Assembly (NCBI GenBank): GCA_036276695.1
Contig: DASUOI010000005.1
Span: 1-15,011 of the forward strand
Length of the DNA stretch: 15,011 bases
Reading direction: 5' to 3'
From: JANWLD01 sp036276695
Lineage (GTDB): Bacteria; Patescibacteriota; Saccharimonadia; Saccharimonadales; 2-12-FULL-41-12
The position numbers and the translations under genes were made by a program. Each line of letters opens with the position of its first letter. Within the stretch, counting starts at the first letter, position 1. Below the pieces are notes generated by a model. That model had not been told where the DNA came from. It ran no database searches and saw only the letters and a program-made list of their open reading frames with translations. Positions 5,382-13,411 of the stretch are shown here, one piece after another.

Positions 5382-7832
5382 TTAAATCCGCTGGGCATTG
5401 ATTGCTTTCTTCATATCCGCTTCAACCTCGCCTAAAAGCTTATTCATGACTTCAGAAACCAGCGTTCGCTTGTTGCTGTTGGCGGTAAGCCGAAATGCTG
5501 TATGTTTATGCTTCTTGTCCTTCGCGAAAATGTCTATACATTCAACATTCACCTCTACATCTTGCGGGGAATTCTTCAATAAGCTTTCCCTTAAAGCGGA
5601 TTCTATCTCGTAATAAGTTGTCTTGAAGTCCGTCCTTAAGCTGATGTCTTGATCTATAGATGGGTATTTTGCCATAGGCTTATAGCCCGAAGATGCATGC
5701 TGCCTGGACTTTGTCACGGCAGATAGGAAAAGTTCAAACCCGGCGCATTCTTTGGGCAGCTTAAATTTTTTATGAATGGACGGCTTAAACTCTCCGACTA
5801 CGCCCAAAGGCTTCCCGTCGATAAAAGCTACCGCGCTGCGTTTTTCATCAAACGGCGCCAGCATGGCAGAAGCCATTTTATGAGAAGCAAGTATAGTCTT
5901 GGCCGGGTGTTCATAGGTAATATTCAGGTTTTCAGGAAACAACTGCTGCAATAAATATTTTGCCTGGAAATAATCACCGGTCAGAACGCTGGAAACTCTA
6001 CCCATTTCTTTCGGGATTCCATCATCGCCGATTTCGCTTTTGCCGTGAACTTTCCCGACCTCAAATAATGAAAAGTTATTAAAGCCGGCTTTCACATTAG
6101 GGTGTACTTTTTCAATGAGGCTCGGAGCTAGGCTCAGCCTATAGAATTGTAGTTCCGGACTAAGAGCGTTCTTAAGCTTAAAGGCCAGTTCCACATCCTG
6201 TCCGACCGCCCGTAAAAGATTTTCGTGAACAAACCCGTATGTTAATACTTCATTAGTCCCCAGACTAGCAAGGCGCGAGCGTATCCATTGCTTGGCTTCT
6301 AGCTCCTCATCTATGACTGCCGGAGATGTGGTTGTCTTTGGTAATTCAAGAGGCAAGTTGTCGTACCCGTAAAGCCTGCCGACTTCTTCGACAATATCTT
6401 CTTTTATCTCTATATCGGTTCGCCAAAAAGGCGCTTGTACTATAATTACCGACCCCCGGGTTATTTCAGCCTTGAATTCTACGTTTCTCAAGGTATCTAC
6501 TATCTGTTCGGTCGAAAGCTTTAGTCCTAATCTGGAATTAACGAACTCCCTATCGATTTGTATTGATGGGTTTTCCTTTAGCCTGGTTTTTTTATCTTGT
6601 ATGCCCCCTGCAGTCTGGCCTCCTGCGATAGAACTGACCAGCTCCACGAGCCTATTGACTACTGCAAGGTTCTGGTGGGCGCTTTGGCCCTTGGTGAATC
6701 TAGTGACCGCATCGGTAAAGATTCCATGCGACATACTTGTCCGGCGCATGGTGAACATATCCCAGGTGGCCGCTTCAATGATTATATTCTTGGTTTTGTT
6801 GTCGACTTCTGTTTCCTTGCCGCCCATAGCTCCCCCTAGGGAGACTATTTTTTTATCGGTTGATATTATCATATCTTCCGAATTCGGCTGGACCATTTTG
6901 TTATTTAAGAGGGCTAACTTCTCGCCTTTTTTTGGATGGCGTATCACCAAAACAGCTTTGTTCTTAGCAGAAAGGGCTTTGACCTTGTCGTAATCCCAGA
7001 TATGGTTCGGCTGGGCAGTTTCCAGCATTATGTAATTGCTTATATCAACTAGGTTATTAATAGATTTTACGCCGGCTTTTGCCAGTTCTATCTGAAGCCA
7101 AAGCGGGCTAGGTCCTACTTTTACATCGCTCATAGCAACAGCTGTGAATCTTGGTACCAGTTTGGGAATTTCATTACGTATATCTAAAGGAAGTTCAGAG
7201 CCTTTGGCTTCTTGGCTAGCTGTATCTTTTTCATCTAAATACCACTCCGGTGATTCAAATTTTTTGCCTTGTATTCCGGCAATTTCCCTTGCTACGCCAA
7301 GCGTACCGAAACAATCCGGACGATGCGTGAACATTTTGTTTTCTATATCGACAATAAAATCATCCAGCTCGTAAGTTGCCGCGAAATCATCCCCCGGCTT
7401 GCCTTTATCAAGCTCTACTATGCCGCTGTGGTCATCATTTATACCTAGCTCATGCCCGCTGGCTAGCATTCCATTACTAAGCTCGCCTCGTATTTCCCTA
7501 GCCTCTAAAACAAACGGGTCTTTGTCAAAAGTTGCTGGAACAATCCTGCCGGGCGGTATCCATGCTACCAGCTGGTTCTCGGTGACATTCGGCGCCCCGC
7601 AAACTACCTGAACCTTGCCCTTGCCGGCATCTATTTGACATATTTTAAGCTTATCGGCGTTAGGGTGTTTCTCGCATTTTATAACTCTTGCGATTGTTAT
7701 TCCCTCGTATTTCTTTGCAAGGTCAATTGTTTCCTCGACCTCGCCCAGCTGAGAACCGATCTTCTTCACTAACTCTTCATTAGACAAACCGATATCGGTA
7801 AACTTCTTCAGCCAATTAACACTTACTTTCAT
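5382..7832 (-). CDS. pheT: Phenylalanine-tRNA ligase beta subunit
   Basis: 816 residues, close to the usual bacterial length of about 800. The beta chain of the alpha2-beta2 synthetase binds tRNA-Phe and edits misacylated tyrosine. Domains in order: a short N-terminal part (MKVSVNWLKKF), the tRNA-binding OB fold (about 45-150, with HPNADKLKICQID and VVCGAPNV), the B3/B4 editing region (about 200-400, with NNLVDISNYIMLE), B5 (about 410-490), the catalytic-like core (about 495-700), and the C-terminal ferredoxin-fold anticodon-binding domain (about 715-810, with KYPSIDQDISLRTD). No frameshift or missing domain is seen. Its ATG overlaps the pheS stop by one base (TAATG), giving translational coupling. 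Identification is certain. Confidence 0.98.
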   Translation of the reverse strand: MKVSVNWLKKFTDIGLSNEELVKKIGSQLGEVEETIDLAKKYEGITIARVIKCEKHPNADKLKICQIDAGKGKVQVVCGAPNVTENQLVAWIPPGRIVPATFDKDPFVLEAREIRGELSNGMLASGHELGINDDHSGIVELDKGKPGDDFAATYELDDFIVDIENKMFTHRPDCFGTLGVAREIAGIQGKKFESPEWYLDEKDTASQEAKGSELPLDIRNEIPKLVPRFTAVAMSDVKVGPSPLWLQIELAKAGVKSINNLVDISNYIMLETAQPNHIWDYDKVKALSAKNKAVLVIRHPKKGEKLALLNNKMVQPNSEDMIISTDKKIVSLGGAMGGKETEVDNKTKNIIIEAATWDMFTMRRTSMSHGIFTDAVTRFTKGQSAHQNLAVVNRLVELVSSIAGGQTAGGIQDKKTRLKENPSIQIDREFVNSRLGLKLSTEQIVDTLRNVEFKAEITRGSVIIVQAPFWRTDIEIKEDIVEEVGRLYGYDNLPLELPKTTTSPAVIDEELEAKQWIRSRLASLGTNEVLTYGFVHENLLRAVGQDVELAFKLKNALSPELQFYRLSLAPSLIEKVHPNVKAGFNNFSLFEVGKVHGKSEIGDDGIPKEMGRVSSVLTGDYFQAKYLLQQLFPENLNITYEHPAKTILASHKMASAMLAPFDEKRSAVAFIDGKPLGVVGEFKPSIHKKFKLPKECAGFELFLSAVTKSRQHASSGYKPMAKYPSIDQDISLRTDFKTTYYEIESALRESLLKNSPQDVEVNVECIDIFAKDKKHKHTAFRLTANSNKRTLVSEVMNKLLGEVEADMKKAINAQRI

Positions 7833-8866
7833 TATCTGAACTGCCTTAAGAATTTTAGGTTAGCTGAATTAAAATGCCGTATGTCCTCAATATTATGTTT
7901 CATCATAGTCAAGCGCATCGTGCCAACGCCCCATGCAAACCCTGTGTATATATCCGGGTCTATGCCTGCCATGGACAGGACATTTGGGTGGATCATCCCA
8001 CAACCCAAGATTTCTATCCATCCGGACTGTTTGCAAACATTACAGCCTTTCTTGTCGCAAAAAGGACAGCTCATTGATAATTCAAAACTCGGCTCAGTAA
8101 AAGGGAAGTAGAACGGCTGGGTCCGAACATCTAGGTTTTTTCCATAATATTCCTGCAAAAAGGTCTTTAGCGTAGCTATCAACATACCGGCATGCACCCC
8201 CTTGTCTACGTAAAGTCCTTCCAGCTGGTCAAGCGTATGCTCATGCGTCGCATCTACATCTTCGTTTCTGAAGACCCTCCCCGGTATGACATAGGCTATC
8301 GGCTTGCCTTCCTTAAGTAAATTTTTGTTTGCTGACAATACGCGGTTCTGCATCGTACTGGTATGCGCAGGGGCTATCAGCGGCTTGCCTTTTTTGTCGG
8401 TTTCTTCAATATTGAAAGTATCCCAATCATCGCGAGCCGGGTGTCCTTCCGGAAAGTTCAGGCTAGTGAACATATTCCAGTCATCATCCAGCTGGCGCGA
8501 CTCAATAGAGCTGAAGCCCATTCGGGCAAAAATGTCTATAAGCTCCTGGCAGTCTGCCATCAAAGGATGGACTGAGCCTTGGTCTGCTCTGAACGGGCCG
8601 GGCCTATCTTTTTCGCTTGCATTCGCAGCCCAAGGAGCAGTTATATCTATTGGTTGCTGGTTGTTGGTTGTTGGTTGTTGGTTGTTGGTTAAAGCTTCAA
8701 GCTCTGATTTAAGCTGGTTAAGCTCTTTCCCGTAAGCCGGCCTCTTGTCTGGAGCAACAGTTTTAATCTGGTCTGCAAGACCTTTAAATTCTTTGCTTCT
8801 TAAAACAGAGTTGTCGCCCTTTTTTGCACGCTCAATTAACTCGGCGCGTATTTTGTCGTCTATCAT
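7832..8866 (-). CDS. pheS: Phenylalanine-tRNA ligase alpha subunit
   Basis: Catalytic chain that activates phenylalanine and charges tRNA-Phe. With the ATG at 8864-8866 it has 344 residues. Seen: a short N-terminal coiled-coil arm (2-59), a repeat-derived linker (TNNQQPT-TNNQQP, 60-72), GSVHPL (97-102), HTSTMQNR (168-175), motif 2 GRVFRNEDVDATHEHT (196-211) with DQLEG, FTEPSFE (256-262) and motif 3 AWGVGTMRL. Four cysteines in CPFC-x4-CNVC (C267, C270, C275, C278) look like a zinc knuckle. A longer reading from a TTG at 8884 adds six residues. I prefer the ATG because an extended -10 (TGG-TACAAT) ends 8 nt before it, implying a leaderless mRNA in which the TTG would not be transcribed. It heads the pheS-pheT-FKBP unit. 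Confidence 0.96.
   Translation of the reverse strand: MIDDKIRAELIERAKKGDNSVLRSKEFKGLADQIKTVAPDKRPAYGKELNQLKSELEALTNNQQPTTNNQQPIDITAPWAANASEKDRPGPFRADQGSVHPLMADCQELIDIFARMGFSSIESRQLDDDWNMFTSLNFPEGHPARDDWDTFNIEETDKKGKPLIAPAHTSTMQNRVLSANKNLLKEGKPIAYVIPGRVFRNEDVDATHEHTLDQLEGLYVDKGVHAGMLIATLKTFLQEYYGKNLDVRTQPFYFPFTEPSFELSMSCPFCDKKGCNVCKQSGWIEILGCGMIHPNVLSMAGIDPDIYTGFAWGVGTMRLTMMKHNIEDIRHFNSANLKFLRQFR
8652..8690. repeat. Heptanucleotide tandem repeat inside pheS
   Basis: Five full copies of a 7-base unit plus four bases: GGTTGCT once, then GGTTGTT four times, then GGTT. On the coding strand it encodes the Asn/Gln/Thr/Pro linker at residues 60-72 of PheS. Because 7 is not a multiple of 3, gain or loss of a single unit would shift the reading frame, while three units preserve it. 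Confidence 0.95.
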
Positions 8867-8874
8867 TAACCAAT

Positions 8875-8883
8875 ATTGTACCA
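8875..8883 (-). promoter_or_regulatory. Predicted extended -10 promoter of pheS
   Basis: Read leftward, TGG-TACAAT fits the TGn extended -10 form; TACAAT occupies 8875-8880 and ends 8 nt before the pheS ATG. The start site would fall within a few bases of the ATG, and no Shine-Dalgarno is present. The element sits just after the end of the FMN reductase gene (stop 8894-8896). Confidence 0.5.
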
Positions 8884-8893
8884 AAGAAGCTGC

Positions 8894-9457
8894 CTATTTA
8901 AGCGAATCATATATACCTACCAGCTGGGTAAGCATCTCTTTGGCAGCTTGGGCATACTGGCCATCTTCAAGCAGATTATCGTTTTCGTCGAATGATTTCT
9001 TCACTTGTTTAATTCCAACGACCGACGGAGCAACCCTCCATTTAAGCGCCTTGGCAGTGTGTCTTAGGCTGTCTATGGAATCAGATGCCCCGCGCGATCC
9101 GTAGCCAACAAAACCTACGGGCTTATCCAGCCATTCGTAGTAAAGCTGGTCTATAGCGTTTTTTATGGAAGCCGGCATACCGTGGTTATACTCGGGCGTT
9201 ATGAAAATAACCACTTCTGAGTCGTCAATGGTATCTGACCATTTCTGTACTTTGGAGTCTGGATACTTCTTATCTTCATACTCACTCGGCTCTTTAAACG
9301 TCAGAGTATATGGCAAATCGTATTCGACTAGATCTGCCATGGTAACTTCAAATCTTTCGTCCGCTTCAGCTATGGGCAAAAACCACTTGGCGACTTTCTC
9401 GCCCCTGCGGCCCTCCCTTACAGAAACTAAAACTACTGTTAATTTAATCTTGCTCAT
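8894..9457 (-). CDS. NADPH-dependent FMN reductase-family flavodoxin-fold protein
   Basis: 187 residues, the usual length for this family of small flavodoxin-like reductases, which reduce FMN, quinones, azo compounds or metals with NAD(P)H. Seen: an N-terminal strand and phosphate-binding loop (VVLVSVREGRRGEKVAKW, 8-25), the flavin-contacting TPEYNHGMPASIKNAID (87-103) typical of the group, and PVGFVGYGSRGASDS as the third loop. No signal peptide is present, so it is cytoplasmic. It lies between the small membrane protein gene and pheS on the same strand but carries its own TATAAT 8 nt before the ATG and no Shine-Dalgarno, so it is probably an independent, leaderless unit. The physiological substrate cannot be told from sequence. 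Confidence 0.9.
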   Translation of the reverse strand: MSKIKLTVVLVSVREGRRGEKVAKWFLPIAEADERFEVTMADLVEYDLPYTLTFKEPSEYEDKKYPDSKVQKWSDTIDDSEVVIFITPEYNHGMPASIKNAIDQLYYEWLDKPVGFVGYGSRGASDSIDSLRHTAKALKWRVAPSVVGIKQVKKSFDENDNLLEDGQYAQAAKEMLTQLVGIYDSLK

Positions 9458-9465
9458 AAAACACT

Positions 9466-9474
9466 ATTATAGCA
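9466..9474 (-). promoter_or_regulatory. Predicted extended -10 promoter of the FMN reductase gene
   Basis: Read leftward, TGC-TATAAT, with a perfect hexamer at 9466-9471 that ends 8 nt before the ATG. It lies in the 24-bp gap after the stop of the small membrane protein gene. No -35 is convincing and no ribosome-binding site is present, suggesting a leaderless transcript. Confidence 0.5.
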
Positions 9475-9481
9475 ACAAGTC

Positions 9482-9745
9482 TTAACGCTGGTTTATTGTT
9501 TCGCGGGTATTTTCAATCAATGGCCCTATTAAGGGAACCGTGTCAAAAAGCGAAAGTATCCAAACCGCTAGAGCAATTACTACCGTAGCGCCTAGCACGC
9601 TTCCCGCTCCGAACGTTATACCTCTGACAAAGTTTTGAAAATATAAATGTTTCTTATCTATGTAATCAGCCTTGAACAATATGTCAGCCAATCGGGCAAC
9701 ATCTATTTCCGCAGCTTTGCCCTGTAATTTTTTCTTAGAACTCAT
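9482..9745 (-). CDS. Small single-pass membrane protein, DUF5665-like
   Basis: 87 residues. A basic, cytoplasmic-type start (MSSKKKLQGK) leads into a short helical region (12-38), then a hydrophobic segment (about 42-68, GITFGAGSVLGATVVIALAVWILSLF shortened here to its core, GATVVIALAVWILSLF) and the conserved-looking DTVPLIGPLIENT tail (68-80). From memory this matches a widespread family of small membrane proteins of unknown function (DUF5665), marked by a Gly-rich start to the helix and a PLIGPLI ending; I could not check this. It diverges from the glycoside hydrolase gene across 29 bp with overlapping -10 elements. AAGG is only 2 nt before the ATG, too close to serve well as a ribosome-binding site. 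Confidence 0.8.
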   Translation of the reverse strand: MSSKKKLQGKAAEIDVARLADILFKADYIDKKHLYFQNFVRGITFGAGSVLGATVVIALAVWILSLFDTVPLIGPLIENTRETINQR

Positions 9746-9751
9746 AGCCTT

Positions 9752-9758
9752 TATAATA
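9752..9758. promoter_or_regulatory. Symmetric bidirectional -10 between the small membrane protein and glycoside hydrolase genes
   Basis: Rightward, TATAAT occupies 9752-9757, 17 nt before the hydrolase ATG. Leftward, TATTAT occupies 9753-9758 with an extended TGC in front, 7 nt before the DUF5665-like ATG. The two hexamers overlap by five bases, the form known to drive divergent transcription in bacteria. Neither gene has a well-placed Shine-Dalgarno. Confidence 0.5.
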
Positions 9759-9774
9759 GCAACTAATTCCTATT

Positions 9775-11094
9775 ATGCTTAAGACCCAAAATAAAATTTA
9801 TCTTGAAGCCCGCAAAGTATTGCAACAAAATTTTCGGGACGACCATACAGTACCTTCGTCTGATCTTTATCCGCACCAGTGGCTGTGGGATAGCTGTTTT
9901 ATCGCTATAGGTCTGCGTCATTACAACCTGAAAAGAGCTAAGGACGAGCTAATAAGCCTGAAACTGGGGCAATGGAAAAACGGGATGTTGCCGAATATTA
10001 ATTTTCATAGCACCGGCTTAAATTTTGATGACGAGCTGTGGGACAGCCGGCTTAATAAGTTCGCGCCGAAAGACATTCAAACATCAGGTATTACCCAGCC
10101 GCCTATGCTGGCCGAGGCAATCTTCAAAGTCGGGCAGAAGCTAGACGAAAAAGACCGGATTGAGTTTTACAGCGAGATGATTGATTGTCTTGTACGCTAT
10201 CATCAGTGGCTGTATTTAGAGCGCGACCCGCGCGAGGAAGGCTTAATTTCGCTAGTCCATCCGTATGAATCCGGCTTGGATAACAGCCCGGTGTGGCTCA
10301 CAGCGGTTCATAAACTAAAATTTCCGTGGTGGATACGATTTTTCAAAATTAAAAATTTTAAAAAGTTTTTTAATTATTTTCGGCGCGATACCAGCAGGGT
10401 TGCCGAAAACCAGCGTATTAGCCTATCCGACGCCGCCGAGTACTTTTATATCATCAAGAAACTCAAAAAATACAAATACGACAGTCGTAAAATCCTTCGC
10501 CGGTCCAGACCTATAGTTGAGGATTTGGCATTCAATAGTATATTAGTCCGGGCTAATCAGCGTCTTAAATTAATAGCCCGCGAAGCTGACTATAAACTTC
10601 CCCGCCATTTGCTTGATCATATGAGGAAGACCGAGCATTCGCTGGAAAAGCTATGGGATGAGAAAAATCAGCAATATTATTCCCGTTACCTACGCAGCAG
10701 GAAGCTGATAAAAAATCCTACGATTGCCAGCTTGCTTCCCCTATACAGCGGCAGCCTTTCGCGTCCCCGCGCTAAAGAACTGGTCAGCCAACTGAAAGAC
10801 CATACAAGTTTTGGCTCCCATTATCCAGTTCCTTCCGTGCCGATAAATTCAAAACATTTTAACCCGGATAATTTCTGGCAAGGCCCCGCGTGGGTCAATA
10901 CTAACTGGTTAATTATCCAGGGCCTGCACGATTATGGCTTTCATAAAGAGGCGCAAGATTTAAAGCGCCGCACTATAAAAATGGTTGGTGACTCCGGATT
11001 TTATGAGTATTTCTCACCGTTTGATGGATTGGGCAAAGGTGCACCTAATTTTTCCTGGACCGCCGCCCTCACCATCGACCTCCTCAAATCTTAA
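9775..11094 (+). CDS. GH63-type (alpha/alpha)6-barrel glycoside hydrolase, mannosylglycerate/glucosylglycerate hydrolase-like
   Basis: 439 residues with no signal peptide, so cytoplasmic. Conserved segments of the GH63/trehalase-like barrel are present: YPHQWLWDSCFIAIGL (32-47), GITQPPMLAEA (105-115), HPYESGLDNSP (162-172), FWQGPAWVNTNWL near residue 365, FYEYFSP (409-415) and FSWTAAL (426-432). By analogy with GH63 mannosylglycerate hydrolase, D169 would be the acid and E411 the base. The length and the WDS, ESGLDNSP and GPxWVNxNWL pattern favour the small bacterial branch that releases sugar from mannosyl- or glucosylglycerate, rather than processing alpha-glucosidase; substrate remains a guess. 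A basic, aromatic-rich insertion (about 178-206) follows the catalytic Asp. It is a single-gene unit, divergent from the small membrane protein gene and convergent with rmuC after 36 bp with no evident terminator. Confidence 0.85.
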   Translation: MLKTQNKIYLEARKVLQQNFRDDHTVPSSDLYPHQWLWDSCFIAIGLRHYNLKRAKDELISLKLGQWKNGMLPNINFHSTGLNFDDELWDSRLNKFAPKDIQTSGITQPPMLAEAIFKVGQKLDEKDRIEFYSEMIDCLVRYHQWLYLERDPREEGLISLVHPYESGLDNSPVWLTAVHKLKFPWWIRFFKIKNFKKFFNYFRRDTSRVAENQRISLSDAAEYFYIIKKLKKYKYDSRKILRRSRPIVEDLAFNSILVRANQRLKLIAREADYKLPRHLLDHMRKTEHSLEKLWDEKNQQYYSRYLRSRKLIKNPTIASLLPLYSGSLSRPRAKELVSQLKDHTSFGSHYPVPSVPINSKHFNPDNFWQGPAWVNTNWLIIQGLHDYGFHKEAQDLKRRTIKMVGDSGFYEYFSPFDGLGKGAPNFSWTAALTIDLLKS

Positions 11095-11130
11095 ATAGTT
11101 TACTAACACTTTGTGTCCGATCGGCAATAT

Positions 11131-12168
11131 TTACTTATCTAAGAGTTTTTTATCAGTATCTTTACTGTCAATTTGGGATTTGCTTGTAATTTTATCTACC
11201 ACCTTTGTTAGTTGCCGGCTGCGCGTTCCTTCAACTTCATTAAATGTTTTTTGCGTAGTTGCCAGCTGGTTGCCAAGTCTCAATAGGTGGTCGCCGAATT
11301 TTTCATACTCTTCCTGAAATTGCGAGACCAGGCCGAATATCTCCTGCAGGTTTTTCTCATAACCGAAATTTTTGTAAGCTTGCAGCACCAAGCGAAGTAC
11401 GGCGGTAAACCCGAAAGGCCCGGCTAAAACTACCTTCCGCTTGTTGCAGTATTCATTGATATCCGGCAGTTTTTCATAGATGAAGCTAAATATCATTTCA
11501 TTAGGTATAAACATCACTACGAAATCCAGCGTATTGCTCTGCGGGTCGATATAATCTTTTGAGGTTATTTCCTTAACTTTAGTCTTAATCGACGTCCTGA
11601 ATTTTGATAAAGCCTGTTTTTTCGCTGCGGACGATTTAGCTTCTTGGTATTCCAGCAGATCGTCAAAAGGAAACTTAGCATCAACATTCAGCTTAGCTCC
11701 GTCTGGAAGGTTTATTGTTATGTCCGGACGGCCTTGTTCGGTTTTAGTTTGTTTCGAATAATTCACGTTTTCAACAAAGCCGGCTGCTTGCAACAGCTCG
11801 TCTGCGACTTGCTCGCCCCATTCACCGCGCAGCCGATTGTTTGTCAAAAGGTTTTTAAGCCCGTCGGTAGAAACTTGCAAGCCCTCTGTTGCCTTTGTTG
11901 TCATAGCTAACTGTTCCCTTATAGCTGCGTTCTGATTTTTTAAATCCCCGACTTCCTTTCGGCTGATTTCCAACTGTTTTTCGATGTTTTTGGTAATTTC
12001 GCTAAAAATGTTTTTAACGTCTGATTCTATTTCTTCTTTATTGCCTTTTCGCTGTTCTTCGTTAGTTCTTGTCAGTTGCAAGGTAAACTTTTGCCCAAAG
12101 AAATATATAAAAACAATCACTATACCAGCTGCAATAACCGCCCCGACTAAGATACCGACAATTTCCAT
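11131..12168 (-). CDS. rmuC: DNA recombination protein RmuC homologue
   Basis: 345 residues, somewhat shorter than E. coli RmuC. Order: an N-terminal membrane segment (3-25), a long coiled-coil region (about 35-105), then the RmuC core (about 110-300). The core carries RGEWGE (114-119) and a PD-(D/E)xK nuclease-like site: D149 in GRPDI and D163-x-K165 in NVDAKFPF. The segment VVLAGPFGFTAVLRLV is typical of the family. RmuC limits inversions and rearrangements at short repeats in E. coli; the biochemical activity is poorly defined. There is no Shine-Dalgarno; TGT-TAGAAT, an extended -10, ends 8 nt before the ATG. The gene follows the five-helix membrane protein by 44 bp and converges with the glycoside hydrolase. 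Confidence 0.94.
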   Translation of the reverse strand: MEIVGILVGAVIAAGIVIVFIYFFGQKFTLQLTRTNEEQRKGNKEEIESDVKNIFSEITKNIEKQLEISRKEVGDLKNQNAAIREQLAMTTKATEGLQVSTDGLKNLLTNNRLRGEWGEQVADELLQAAGFVENVNYSKQTKTEQGRPDITINLPDGAKLNVDAKFPFDDLLEYQEAKSSAAKKQALSKFRTSIKTKVKEITSKDYIDPQSNTLDFVVMFIPNEMIFSFIYEKLPDINEYCNKRKVVLAGPFGFTAVLRLVLQAYKNFGYEKNLQEIFGLVSQFQEEYEKFGDHLLRLGNQLATTQKTFNEVEGTRSRQLTKVVDKITSKSQIDSKDTDKKLLDK

Positions 12169-12176
12169 TACTATCT

Positions 12177-12185
12177 ATTCTAACA
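12177..12185 (-). promoter_or_regulatory. Predicted extended -10 promoter of rmuC
   Basis: Read leftward, TGT-TAGAAT, with the hexamer at 12177-12182 ending 8 nt before the ATG. It lies in the 44-bp gap downstream of the preceding gene. Together with the missing ribosome-binding site this predicts a leaderless rmuC message. Confidence 0.45.
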
Positions 12186-12212
12186 TTGGAAAATTATCTG
12201 TTGTAGCGGAGA

Positions 12213-13325
12213 TTAGTAGTTGTAATCTACAGTTTTTAGTTTGTAGCAATATTCACCGGCAGGATGAGAGCTTGTCTCGGGATAGGTTTTATATTCGTTA
12301 TCTCGGGAATAGTATGTTGTGTCGTATTTGTAGTAAGGGCTTTCCGCCTCTTCAGTATATGTAGCACATAATTGATAGTAATAGGTTTTATAGGCTGAAT
12401 CTCTGGCAATACCCGTCTCAGACCGCTGGATTACGCTGGAATTCTCTTCCTTCACATATCTGACAAGATCCATATCAACCACTTTTTGGGCGTCACCGAT
12501 AAGATCAACGTTACTCAAATCTGAAGGTAGCTGGTTGTTATTACCCGCATAAGAATTGACTGCCGATGATATCTGCGATAGATTTTTTTCTATGAGGCGA
12601 TCATTCTTAGTAGCCCGCTCAGCAGCTACCGGGCCTACTATGCCCAAGACTACTATCAAGCCGACGGCAACGCTCATAAATATCCTGTAAATTTTCTGAA
12701 TATTATTTATATGCACCAGGTTAATAGTCCGAAGGAAAGTAGCTATATATAAAGCCAAAATTATAATGGCTGTGACAAAAGCAACTTGGTTGCCTTCTGA
12801 GTCAGACCCGCTGATAAGCATAGTGACCACAGAAAACACCGCGCCTATCAAAGCAGCTATACCGCAAAGCGCGAAAATGACCGCATGTATAACCATGACT
12901 ATGCTTGATGCCCCGGTTTTTTTGTCCGGCTCATGCTTGCTGTAATAGAAATCAGTAACTAGCGAAATCGGTAACAAAACAAGGACTGAAGCAATCGAAT
13001 AAGCAATAAAATCACCGGGTTCCGTCCCGCTGATTAAACTGGATATAACCGTTCCGGTAAGAAACGACATGGCGAGAACCGTCCAGCCCCAGAAGGCATA
13101 TGTAAGCCACTGGAGAACGATAATACCAGCAGAGCTGTTCGTGTGCTGGCCTGACGGACCAGCAGGTTGAGGTGGAGTCGCATCATTAGGCTGGGACGGC
13201 TGCGAAACCTGCTGGTTAAATTCAGCTTGGTCCGGAGCATCAGAACTATGATGCGTCTTATGTTTATCTTTGTCGGTATTAGTTTCCGAAGGTTCCGGTT
13301 TTTGATCTGTTTCTTTTGGATCCAT
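12213..13325 (-). CDS. Five-helix membrane protein with disordered N-terminus and pilin-like C-terminal domain
   Basis: 370 residues in three parts. Residues 1-64 are hydrophilic and rich in Pro, Gln, Ser and His, likely disordered. Residues 66-236 contain about five membrane helices (66-98, 106-126, 140-171, 181-203, 214-236). Residues 237-370 form a soluble domain on the far side: the last helix runs into AERATKNDRLIEKNLSQISS, then SYAGNNNQLPSDL, QLCATY and a GEYCYKL end with two cysteines that may pair. This layout resembles the N-terminal helix and head of type IV pilins and pseudopilins. From memory, CPR genomes hold similar membrane proteins (DUF5671-like helices with such a tail); function is unknown. 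AAGG lies 6 nt before the ATG. A weak promoter (TTGTCT-N17-TTAAAT) may lie in the 86-bp gap after the ZIP gene. Confidence 0.78.
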   Translation of the reverse strand: MDPKETDQKPEPSETNTDKDKHKTHHSSDAPDQAEFNQQVSQPSQPNDATPPQPAGPSGQHTNSSAGIIVLQWLTYAFWGWTVLAMSFLTGTVISSLISGTEPGDFIAYSIASVLVLLPISLVTDFYYSKHEPDKKTGASSIVMVIHAVIFALCGIAALIGAVFSVVTMLISGSDSEGNQVAFVTAIIILALYIATFLRTINLVHINNIQKIYRIFMSVAVGLIVVLGIVGPVAAERATKNDRLIEKNLSQISSAVNSYAGNNNQLPSDLSNVDLIGDAQKVVDMDLVRYVKEENSSVIQRSETGIARDSAYKTYYYQLCATYTEEAESPYYKYDTTYYSRDNEYKTYPETSSHPAGEYCYKLKTVDYNY

Positions 13326-13411
13326 ATTTTACCTTAATCACTATGGATTTAAACATAGTTTCAGGCCAAAGACAAATAACCGACAGCTAAATACTTTAAA
13401 TCTCCCTACAC

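Noticed and set aside
6472..6993. Open frame of 173 codons on the plus strand opposite pheT
   Set aside because: It lies fully antisense to a secure gene, its protein has no recognisable motif, and it is rich in Ser and hydrophobic residues as expected of a reverse-frame shadow.
8652..8690. CRISPR-like array
   Set aside because: The units are 7 bases long and directly adjacent, with no spacers; it is a simple tandem repeat within a coding gene.
8867..8884. TTG start at 8884 for pheS, adding six residues
   Set aside because: It overlaps the predicted -10 region, has only a poor ribosome-binding site, and the extra residues (VQYWL) do not look like a PheS start.
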